Assembly: GCA_030615745.1 (NCBI GenBank)
Contig: JAUWYR010000012.1
Span: forward strand, 1 to 58,392
Length of the DNA: 58,392 nt
Direction of reading: 5' to 3'
Source: Candidatus Zixiibacteriota bacterium
Lineage (GTDB): Bacteria > Zixibacteria > MSB-5A5 > SM23-73-2
Part shown: positions 52,380-58,392 of the stretch, piece by piece
Numbering within the stretch: the stretch's first letter is position 1
Layout: every line of letters begins with the position of its first letter
Translations under genes and position numbers: made by a program
Notes under the pieces: model-generated
The model's database searches: none
Told to the model about the DNA's origin: nothing
What the model saw: the letters and a program-made list of their open reading frames with translations, nothing else

Positions 52380-53987
52380 ATGCAAAAAGTGGAAAAAATA
52401 CTGGTTATACGTTTTAGCTCCTTTGGGGATATTATTTTGACCTTTCCTTTAATCGAGGCTCTGAAAAATAAATTTCCCGAATCGACCCTTTTTTTCCTCA
52501 CCAAAAAAAAGTATAAAAGCCTTCTTTTGAAAAATCCTTTGATCAAACAGGTGATTGAGTTTGACCAGAAAGAGGGGCATAAAAACTTTTCTGGATTTTT
52601 GAAATTGATAAAGAACTTAAAAACTTACAATTTCGATCTGATAATAGACCTTCATTCCAATCTAAGAAGCTTTTTTGTAAGGGGGTTGGTTAATTCTAAG
52701 AAAAAAATAAAATATAACAAAAGACGGTTTTCAAGATTTTCGATGGTTCATTTTAAATTTCTCAGGGTGAAATCTAAGCATACTGTTGACTCTTATCTGG
52801 ATGTTTTAAAAAAAATTAAAGTTGAAGCTGGGGGCAGGTTACCAAAATTTCATTTATCTGAGGATGACAAGGTTTTCGCTTTAGATTTCTTGAAGAAAAA
52901 TGGACTTACGGATGGTGATATCCTTGTGGGTATGGCACCAGAAGCAAAATGGGAAACCAAAAGATGGGACAAAAAAAACTTTTTAGAAGTTGGTAAAAAT
53001 CTTTTAGAGAAACGTAGATTAAAAATACTCTTAGTTGGGGGAAAAGATGATAGAGAGAGCCTTTTCTGGATCGGTTCTGAGCTGAAAGGGAAGAATGTGA
53101 TTTATGCTTTGGATTTACCTTTTAATAAGTTAGCAGGGATTATCAAAAGATGCAAAGTCTTTATAACAAATGATTCGGGTCCTATGCATCTTTCATCATC
53201 TTTGGGAGTTCCAACTATAGCTATTTTCGGACCAACCCATCCTAAATTGGGATTTCCCCCTTTAGGACTTATGGATGAGGTTTTGACAGCGAATGAAGGG
53301 TGTAGCCCCTGTAGTCTTCATGGAGAAAGAAGATGTTTCAGAGATAAAAAATACTGTATGGAGAAAATTACTTTTGAGAAAGTAGCTTTTGTCGCAGAAA
53401 AGATTTTAAATAGCCAAAAGGTTGTCTTTATTGATAGAGATGGAACTTTAATCGAGGATAAAAATTTCTTATCCAAATTAGAGGAGGTTAGCTTCATTTC
53501 AAAATCTGTGGACGCAATTAAGATTTTCAAAAGCTTGGGTTATAAAGTCGTTGCGGTGTCCAATCAATCAGGGATAGGACGTGGTCTTGTCACTTTCGAG
53601 GATGTGGAGAAGGTTAACCAGTTTATCTCAGATGAGCTTAGAAGGAAAAATGCTGATGTGGATGGTATATACTTTTGCCCTCATCATCCGGATGAAAGAT
53701 GTGATTGCAGAAAGCCTGAAACAGGATTGATTAAAAAGGCAAAAGAAGAGCACAATCTAAATTTAGGTAATGCTGTAATTATTGGTGATAAGCTTTCTGA
53801 TATCCTTTTAGGTAAAAGAATATCTGCAAAAACAATTTTGGTTCTCAGCGGGTATGGTGAAAAGGAGCTTGAGAAGGTTAAAAAATTTAAAAAAGACAGT
53901 TACGAACCAGATTTTGTTGCCAAAGACCTTTTTGATTCGGCTTTATGGGTGAAAGAAAATTTTTCCGAAATTAAATTAAGCCTATGA
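52380..53987 (+). CDS. fusion of GT9 heptosyltransferase and HAD heptose-bisphosphate phosphatase (GmhB-like)
   Basis: The 535-aa protein joins two activities. Residues ~1-340 are a family 9 glycosyltransferase ('ILVIRFSSFGDIILTFPLIEALKNKFPE', 'GMAPEAKWETKRWDKKNF', 'FITNDSGPMHLSSSLGVPTIAIFGPTHPKLGF', Cys-rich 'GCSPCSLHGERRCFRDKKYC'). From ~348 a HAD phosphatase follows ('VVFIDRDGTLIEDKNF', 'VVAVSNQSGIGRGL', 'CPHHPDERCDCRKPETGLI', 'AVIIGDKLSDI') with the zinc-loop of GmhB. GmhB makes the heptose-1-phosphate precursor, so both halves serve heptose supply and use. ATG 52380 is preferred; no SD is seen. It overlaps the next gene by 4 bases. Confidence 0.92.
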   Translation: MQKVEKILVIRFSSFGDIILTFPLIEALKNKFPESTLFFLTKKKYKSLLLKNPLIKQVIEFDQKEGHKNFSGFLKLIKNLKTYNFDLIIDLHSNLRSFFVRGLVNSKKKIKYNKRRFSRFSMVHFKFLRVKSKHTVDSYLDVLKKIKVEAGGRLPKFHLSEDDKVFALDFLKKNGLTDGDILVGMAPEAKWETKRWDKKNFLEVGKNLLEKRRLKILLVGGKDDRESLFWIGSELKGKNVIYALDLPFNKLAGIIKRCKVFITNDSGPMHLSSSLGVPTIAIFGPTHPKLGFPPLGLMDEVLTANEGCSPCSLHGERRCFRDKKYCMEKITFEKVAFVAEKILNSQKVVFIDRDGTLIEDKNFLSKLEEVSFISKSVDAIKIFKSLGYKVVAVSNQSGIGRGLVTFEDVEKVNQFISDELRRKNADVDGIYFCPHHPDERCDCRKPETGLIKKAKEEHNLNLGNAVIIGDKLSDILLGKRISAKTILVLSGYGEKELEKVKKFKKDSYEPDFVAKDLFDSALWVKENFSEIKLSL

Positions 53988-54604
53988 TATTACAAAAGCT
54001 TTGTGTTGGGGAACTTTCCACTAACTGTTATATTCTGGGAGATGAGAAAACAAATGAGGGGGTGGTGATAGACCCTGGTGGTGATTTCGATCTGATAGAT
54101 GAAAATATAGAAAAACTAAATCTCAAGATAAAATATATAATTTTGACTCACGGACATATTGATCACATAAAAGCTTTAGTCCCACTCAAGAAGAAGACAA
54201 AGGCAAAGGTATTAATTCACAAGGAGGACTTACCAATACTCTCTGACCCTACATATAACCTAGCACAATTTATCGGAGAAAATGGTAGTTTTTCAGAACC
54301 TGATCTATTATTGAAAGATGGGGACACAATAGAATTCGGCAAAAAAAAGCTTTTAGTTTTACACACTCCAGGTCATACTCCGGGAAGTATCAGTTTATAT
54401 ACTGATAATTTACTTTTTACCGGAGATACCCTTTTTTGTGAAGGGATAGGGAGGACAGACCTTCCCGGCGCATCTTGTGAAAACCTTTTTTCCTCTATAA
54501 AACAGAAGCTTTTTACTAAACCAGATGATACTGAAGTTTTTCCTGGTCATGGTCCTTCTACAACTATTGGATGGGAGAAGAAAAACAACCCATGGATAAA
54601 ATAG
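53984..54604 (+). CDS. MBL-fold metallo-hydrolase (glyoxalase II-like)
   Basis: The 206-aa protein has the metallo-beta-lactamase motif THGHIDH (HxHxDH), 'LHTPGHTPGSISLY', 'FTGDTLFCEGIGRTDLPG' and 'VFPGHGPSTTIGWE'. It resembles YcbL/GloB-type hydrolases of unknown substrate. ATG overlaps the preceding stop (ATGA), and the next gene starts in its last codons, so the three genes are translated together. Confidence 0.92.
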   Translation: MILQKLCVGELSTNCYILGDEKTNEGVVIDPGGDFDLIDENIEKLNLKIKYIILTHGHIDHIKALVPLKKKTKAKVLIHKEDLPILSDPTYNLAQFIGENGSFSEPDLLLKDGDTIEFGKKKLLVLHTPGHTPGSISLYTDNLLFTGDTLFCEGIGRTDLPGASCENLFSSIKQKLFTKPDDTEVFPGHGPSTTIGWEKKNNPWIK

Positions 54605-55431
54605 AGGATTTGATAGATGGATACTCAGATTTTCATGTGCATCCTGATTATTCAAAGGATGCTTGTGGAAGTGTAGATGAGTATTGCCAAAAGGCAATAG
54701 AACTTGGTCTGAAAAGAATATGCTTCACTACCCATTATGATGCTGATCCAGAAAGAAAAGAGATTGATTATTTTATGAGGGTGGATGGAAAGTTAAAGGT
54801 AATCACTCCAAAGATAGTGCAGAGATATATAGATGATGTAAAAGAAGCTAAAAAAAAATATAGTTCTTCTGGTCTTGAGGTCTTCGTTGGCTTGGAGGTG
54901 GATTATGCCCCACATATCGAGAAGGATTTAAAAGGGGTGCTTTCAGGTTTGGATTTAGATTACACCTTAGGTGCAATACACTGCCTGGATCATACTGCAA
55001 TAACAGCATCCTCTGAGGCTTATAAATATTTTCAAAAAAAGACACTTAAAGAGTTTATTAGAGAATACTATAGAGTGTTTACTTTAGCTTCCTCAAGTGG
55101 GTTATTCGACTCTATGGCTCATTTAGATGGATATAGAAAGTATGGGTTGGATTTTTATGGGAAAGATATAATGGTTGCACATCGAGAATTTATCGAGCCA
55201 GCATTGGAGGCACTAAAAAGAAACAATGTGGGAATAGAGGTGAATACGCAAGCGAGAAGAAGGGGACAAAATGAGTTTTACCCTTCCAGAGAAATTTTGA
55301 GTTTAGCAAAGAAGGCAGGTGTGAAAGTGGTTGCCATTGGGTCTGATGCACATCGGGTTGAGGATCTGGGAAAGGATATAAAAGAGGCAGCAAGTTTAGT
55401 AAAAGATTTTTTTTATTTGAAAATAAAATAA
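54592..55431 (+). CDS. PHP-domain phosphoesterase (HisJ-type histidinol phosphatase-like)
   Basis: The 279-aa protein begins 'MDKIEDLIDGYSDFHVHPDYSKDACGS' with the PHP HxH motif, then 'ICFTTHYD', 'VGLEVDYAPHIE', 'LGAIHCLDH', 'MAHLDGYRKYG', 'EVNTQARR' and 'AIGSDAHRVEDLG'. This fits the HisJ/HisK histidinol phosphatase family, though other PHP enzymes share it and no his genes are nearby. ATG 54571 is an alternative start 7 codons upstream; neither has a well-spaced SD. Confidence 0.88.
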   Translation: MDKIEDLIDGYSDFHVHPDYSKDACGSVDEYCQKAIELGLKRICFTTHYDADPERKEIDYFMRVDGKLKVITPKIVQRYIDDVKEAKKKYSSSGLEVFVGLEVDYAPHIEKDLKGVLSGLDLDYTLGAIHCLDHTAITASSEAYKYFQKKTLKEFIREYYRVFTLASSSGLFDSMAHLDGYRKYGLDFYGKDIMVAHREFIEPALEALKRNNVGIEVNTQARRRGQNEFYPSREILSLAKKAGVKVVAIGSDAHRVEDLGKDIKEAASLVKDFFYLKIK

Positions 55432-55762
55432 AGAATTAAAAAGATATGAGCACAAAGCTGGGGTAAGGGTTTAACCCCTGCCCCAACAGTTGAACATTTT
55501 TCTGGAGCGAAACAATTTGTTGTTTCATGTTAATATAGAATCTCTGCAATTCAGGGAGGCAAATATCAAATAAAGTAATGCTACGCTTCTAACCCTTTTA
55601 TAGATACATTGGTATAAGGAATTACGTTGTCTACGAAGTCTGAAGATACTTATTCCCCAAAACATTTGTGAAAAATAAATGGTCTGAGATAAACTTCTAT
55701 ATATATTTTTAAAGGTATTTATTTTGATAGTTAATGTGGCTCAATTGTGCCAAAAGAAGATG
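55432..55762. other. gap with one repeat hairpin
   Basis: TGGGGTAAGGG-TTTAA-CCCCTGCCCCA-type hairpin (55459-55485) with flank GAGCACAAAGC, as at 30584-30622. It follows the PHP gene and may act as a terminator or repeat. The rest (55490-55762) shows nothing I can name. Confidence 0.6.
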
Positions 55763-55981
55763 TTAGTCTTCGCTTCCTTTGCCGGTTGCAAGTTCCATAA
55801 TTTCGTCAAAGGTGAGAAATTCTATTAGAAGCTCATCGCCCTGCAGGATTTTGTTGACTGCTCGAATGAATTTATCACTATTGAGCTTCTGCAGTCGATA
55901 AGGATGCCAGATACGAGGATTGATTCCTTCAGGGTCCTCATCCTTTACCCTTGGATTTCTTCTGGCTTTTTGATTTTTCAT
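55763..55981 (-). CDS. small hypothetical protein
   Basis: The 72-aa product starts after a strong SD (GGGAGGG). It is hydrophilic, with a basic start (MKNQKARRNPRVKDEDPEG) and 'NPRIWHPYRLQKLNSDKFIRAVNKILQGDELLIEFLTFDEIMELATGKG'. I do not recognise it. The SD and clean reading frame support coding. It lies downstream of the Fur-type gene on the same strand, separated by a 138-base AT-rich gap. Confidence 0.65.
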   Translation of the reverse strand: MKNQKARRNPRVKDEDPEGINPRIWHPYRLQKLNSDKFIRAVNKILQGDELLIEFLTFDEIMELATGKGSED

Positions 55982-56119
55982 TTAACCCTCCCAAAAAATT
56001 GATAATAAGCCAGAATCCGACTTTCAAAAAAGGATACGGATGGAAGGAAGAACTAATAATAGTAATTATTACTAATTTTTATGTTAATGATACTTATTTC
56101 TATAGGGCGAAATTACTTA

Positions 56120-56515
56120 TTACCTCCTCTTTTTACACCTATCGCAGAGCCCGTAGAAATATATTCTATAATTCTCTATAGAAAAATCAGTTTTCTTTTC
56201 AGCTTTCTTTGAAAGATTTTCTTTGGTCTTTAGGTCTAAGTCAAATACCTTGCCGCAAACTTTACAGATGAAATGATGGTGGAGGGAGGTATCGCCATCG
56301 AAGTGGTCGGATGGGAAATCTAACAAAAGCTTTTGAATCAAGCCCTGTTCACACAGAAAATTCAAGTTCCGGTAAACGGTGCCCAGGCTGAGCCGGGGAA
56401 AGTCTTTCCTAACTCTTTGATAGACCCACATAGCCGTGGGATGAATTTTGGTATTTTTTACTTCTTCTAATATCCTTTGCCTCTTTTGGCTCCTACGATG
56501 ACTTGGCAAATCCAT
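56120..56515 (-). CDS. Fur family transcriptional regulator (PerR-like)
   Basis: The 131-aa regulator has a winged helix ('RRSQKRQRILEEVKNTKIHPTAMWVYQRVRKDFPRLSLGTVYRNLNFLCEQGLI'), the metal-site 'DGDTSLHHHFICKVCGKVFDLD' and the C-terminal 'GLCDRCKKRR' with the second CxxC of the structural zinc. PerR or Fur cannot be distinguished; the regulatory-site His and Asp are compatible. The start at 56515 is chosen because the longer frame begins with the TTG of the -35 box. No SD is obvious. Confidence 0.9.
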   Translation of the reverse strand: MDLPSHRRSQKRQRILEEVKNTKIHPTAMWVYQRVRKDFPRLSLGTVYRNLNFLCEQGLIQKLLLDFPSDHFDGDTSLHHHFICKVCGKVFDLDLKTKENLSKKAEKKTDFSIENYRIYFYGLCDRCKKRR

Positions 56516-56543
56516 CTCAGATAGATTTTTGACTTTTTTATAG

Positions 56544-56572
56544 TAAATAAAGATTTTATTCGCTTTTGTCAA
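56544..56572 (-). promoter_or_regulatory. sigma-70 promoter of the Fur-family gene
   Basis: Minus strand: -35 TTGACA (56567-56572), a 17-base spacer, -10 TATTTA (56544-56549), about 28 bases before ATG 56515. No clear Fur/PerR box was identified. Confidence 0.6.
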
Positions 56573-56625
56573 GATTTTTCCTTGATATAGTGGATATTAA
56601 AGTGGATATTAAAATTGTATATATA

Positions 56626-56692
56626 CATCAGCAAAAGGATTTGCCGATGTCTACAGAGTTTTTATAAGCGTCAGGAGTAGAGCTCCTGACGC
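56626..56692. repeat. two hairpin modules without insertion
   Basis: CATCAGCAAA/TTTGCCGATG (56626-56649, with one G-T pairing) and GCGTCAGGAG-TAGAG-CTCCTGACGC (56668-56692). The latter is the uninterrupted form of the hairpin that carries the 14-base module at 13780, 14389 and 34897. Confidence 0.8.
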
Positions 56693-56758
56693 AACTAAAA
56701 AATTTTTGTGAAATCACATTGGATATTTAAGGGATAGGATCTGCCAGGAGTGGGGTGG

Positions 56759-57658
56759 TCACAAAAGGATTTCTTCTTTCCACCCTAACTTCACCAGTTC
56801 AATCTTTTTAAAATCACTTGTGCCTAACTTGTGCTTGGTGTCAGCGAAGACGATGTGATGAGGGGGAGGCTTTATGGGACTCTCTTTGCCGAAGTAAGTC
56901 AGACGCTTGGCTTGGAAAAGACGTAAGCCAACTGCGTCCAATGCCACCGGGTCCGTTCCTACTAAAATACCCTTGTAGTTCCAGATATAGGTCGAATCGA
57001 AATGGTGGGGACCGATGCTGTAAAAAAGCGGTGTGAGCAAAACCAGAATGTTCAATCTGGTTTTATCTTTTACTATTGGCAATCTCCATAGCTCTGCTAA
57101 ATCGGCACAGGAGTTACCATGATATTTTGAAGGTCGGGGCACGAACATGATGTAGTTTTTGATACATCCTCCAACGCCTGACCAGTGGTGAGTTCTAAGC
57201 GGACGGACGTTAATCAGGGCGGTAGAATTGAGAAAGATCCGATTACGTAATACTCCACGATCGTCAATGCCGATCTTCTTTTCGGGAACACCTACTTCCA
57301 TCACACGTTTTTTGATAGCTTGCTCCACCTCTTTGGGGGTTGGAAGTGGGCCCCAAACATTGCTTTTGACCCCTACCACATCCTCGGGCTTCACCAAAAG
57401 CTTCCATGATTCCACAGGGTCTTTTTTATCAAAAAGGGAGGTGACCGACCGGTCCAGCATTTGTTGAATCACTTTAGGATTGATGCGTCCTTTTTTATCT
57501 ACTGCCTCCGGGTCTCGAACCAGAACCACTTTTGTCTTTTTGGCAAGTTCAAGTTTTTTCTCTTCTGGTGGAGACAAACCCATGGCTACTGCAAGAGTAG
57601 CATAGGTAGCTTTGCGAATGAAGTCCCGGCGGGTAATGGTTTCCTGAGATTCGCTCAT
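56759..57658 (-). CDS. DUF362 domain protein with Tat signal
   Basis: The 299-aa product begins with a twin-arginine signal ('TRRDFIRKATYATLAVAMGL', RRxFI). 'VVLVRDPEAVDKKGRINPKVIQQMLDRSVTSL', 'WGPLPTPKEVEQAIKKRV', 'LINVRPLRTHHWSGVGGCIKNYIMF' and 'GILVGTDPVALDAVGLRL' match DUF362, a family with possible Fe-S or redox function. Its start shares one base with the stop of the upstream DUF6599 gene (TAATG), so they are co-translated. Base composition is higher in G+C than most of the window. Confidence 0.9.
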   Translation of the reverse strand: MSESQETITRRDFIRKATYATLAVAMGLSPPEEKKLELAKKTKVVLVRDPEAVDKKGRINPKVIQQMLDRSVTSLFDKKDPVESWKLLVKPEDVVGVKSNVWGPLPTPKEVEQAIKKRVMEVGVPEKKIGIDDRGVLRNRIFLNSTALINVRPLRTHHWSGVGGCIKNYIMFVPRPSKYHGNSCADLAELWRLPIVKDKTRLNILVLLTPLFYSIGPHHFDSTYIWNYKGILVGTDPVALDAVGLRLFQAKRLTYFGKESPIKPPPHHIVFADTKHKLGTSDFKKIELVKLGWKEEILL

Positions 57659-58392
57659 TAATTTTTCACCTCTTTTGCTGGTGGCTCTAAGAGTTTATTT
57701 CCAACAGCTTCGATCAAAGCCTGAGCAAAAGCTTTTGAGGAAGCATCAAAGACCACCACCACGAACTCATCCTCTAATTTGGTTACTACCCATTTACCCT
57801 CCTCAATCTGGACAATATTGGATTTTTTTGCTTCAGGAATATAAGCATTTACAAAACTTTTAAAAGCTTTCCCTGCCTCCTTCTGGTCCGGGTAACGAAC
57901 TAAAAGAAGATAGCTTTGTCCTTTTTGGTATCTGGCAAACACTGCCTCGGTACGGGGGCTAAGTTTTAGTATATTTTCAGAAGCTACGTAGTAATGATAG
58001 TTCAACGAAGTGTGTAGGTGGAAGTAACGAACGCTTTGTTTTAGCAAACCCTCAGTTGGCAGATAGGCTAAAAGCTTTGGTCTTGAGCCGGTGGCTTTGA
58101 TATTTTTGGCGATTTTTCTGGCAAGATCGAATACAGCTTTTTTTGTCTCAGGTGTCTGTCGTTCTGAAAAGATGCATACAAAAAAGTTACCTTTCCAGAA
58201 GCATAACAGGCTTCCTCTGTATTCTGAGCCCTGACCAATGCCCATTTCTTCCCCTTCACGGGCATGGCTGAAGATTCCATAGGCGTCTTCTGGCGAGCCC
58301 ATATCAAAAAGCTCAACTAAGATGGTTGGCTGCCTGTCTTTGACCAGACGGAGCACCACCAACTTCTGGAAACCGTATGACCGATAGACCTC
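57658..58392 (-). CDS. DUF6599-like protein, 5' end outside the window
   Basis: The frame continues past the window edge (EVYRSYGFQK before VVLRLVKDR), so only the last ~244 codons are present. 'ILVELFDMGSPEDAYGIFSHAR' and 'KYVVTKLEDEFVVVVF'-like sequence (seen as KWVVTKLEDEFVVVVFDA) match DUF6599, often next to DUF362 genes. Role unknown. The visible part has no signal peptide; that would lie upstream. Codon use is GC-richer than neighbours, as in the DUF362 gene. Confidence 0.8.
   Translation of the reverse strand, partial: EVYRSYGFQKLVVLRLVKDRQPTILVELFDMGSPEDAYGIFSHAREGEEMGIGQGSEYRGSLLCFWKGNFFVCIFSERQTPETKKAVFDLARKIAKNIKATGSRPKLLAYLPTEGLLKQSVRYFHLHTSLNYHYYVASENILKLSPRTEAVFARYQKGQSYLLLVRYPDQKEAGKAFKSFVNAYIPEAKKSNIVQIEEGKWVVTKLEDEFVVVVFDASSKAFAQALIEAVGNKLLEPPAKEVKN

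Noticed and set aside
56516-56572. Fur-family start at 56572
   Set aside because: The TTG is the first part of the -35 TTGACA; the family N-terminus fits ATG 56515.

Overview
The window is AT-rich bacterial chromosome from a Gram-negative organism. It carries a Tol-Pal operon, LolA, an AsmA-like protein, an LpxL-type acyltransferase, heptosyltransferases and many lipoprotein or secreted signal peptides. Two loci end in tandem dockerin modules of the 'NLSDVIYLANYLLKGG' type. Together with the DUF4382, DUF2723, DUF362 and DUF6599 proteins, these suggest an uncultivated lineage near the FCB superphylum (Zixibacteria/WOR-3/TA06-like). That placement is inference; no rRNA or tRNA gene was seen.

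Layout. 1-5.7 kb: a possible transposase tail, a frameshifted DUF4382 lipoprotein, a 42-codon ORF, a Ski2-like helicase with a clear promoter/operator, a large hairpin-repeat block and a DUF1848 protein. 5.7-13.7 kb (minus strand): a three-GAF protein with a degenerate kinase tail, an AI-2E-family permease, PolX, LigA and a small basic protein. 13.8-14.3 kb: a dockerin gene remnant between two near-identical ~80-bp direct repeats. 14.7-20.3 kb (plus): tolQ-tolR-tolA, an MNT-HEPN pair, tolB-pal-cpoB. 20.4-24.7 kb (minus): a HEPN-like gene cut at its 5' end by a repeat, a Yip1 protein, DUF2723 and ssb. 24.8-30.3 kb (plus): nadE, two radical SAM genes around a DUF2892-like remnant, rsmI and a PAP2 protein. 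30.7-39.3 kb (minus): a cohesin/dockerin-like secreted protein, a Ser/Thr kinase with TPRs, rimO, lolA and ftsK. 39.7-46.4 kb: a membrane protein, hutH, a PfkB kinase and an envelope cluster (waaF-like, four-helix-bundle protein, lpxL-like, a metallopeptidase). 46.5-52.3 kb (minus): iscR-iscS-iscU-mnmA, an undescribed 48-codon gene, then an AsmA-like gene. 52.4-55.4 kb (plus): a heptosyltransferase-GmhB fusion, an MBL hydrolase and a PHP phosphatase. 55.8-58.4 kb (minus): a small hypothetical, a Fur-family regulator, and DUF362 and DUF6599 genes.

The most unusual thing here is not a protein system. Nearly every long intergenic gap is built from a mosaic of palindromic modules. Copies keep the same architecture, loop and flanks but carry different, still self-complementary stems. 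A separate 14-base module (CCTGGCCGGGCAGG) is inserted into the arms or loops of these hairpins. Related pieces lie inside reading frames (helicase and GAF protein, in the same frame; the AsmA-like protein), at gene 3' ends (hutH) and directly at gene starts (DUF1848, the HEPN-like gene). This resembles the Rickettsia palindromic elements and REP-like families in kind, but I do not recognise the sequences. All alignments were made by eye; no database or folding program was run.
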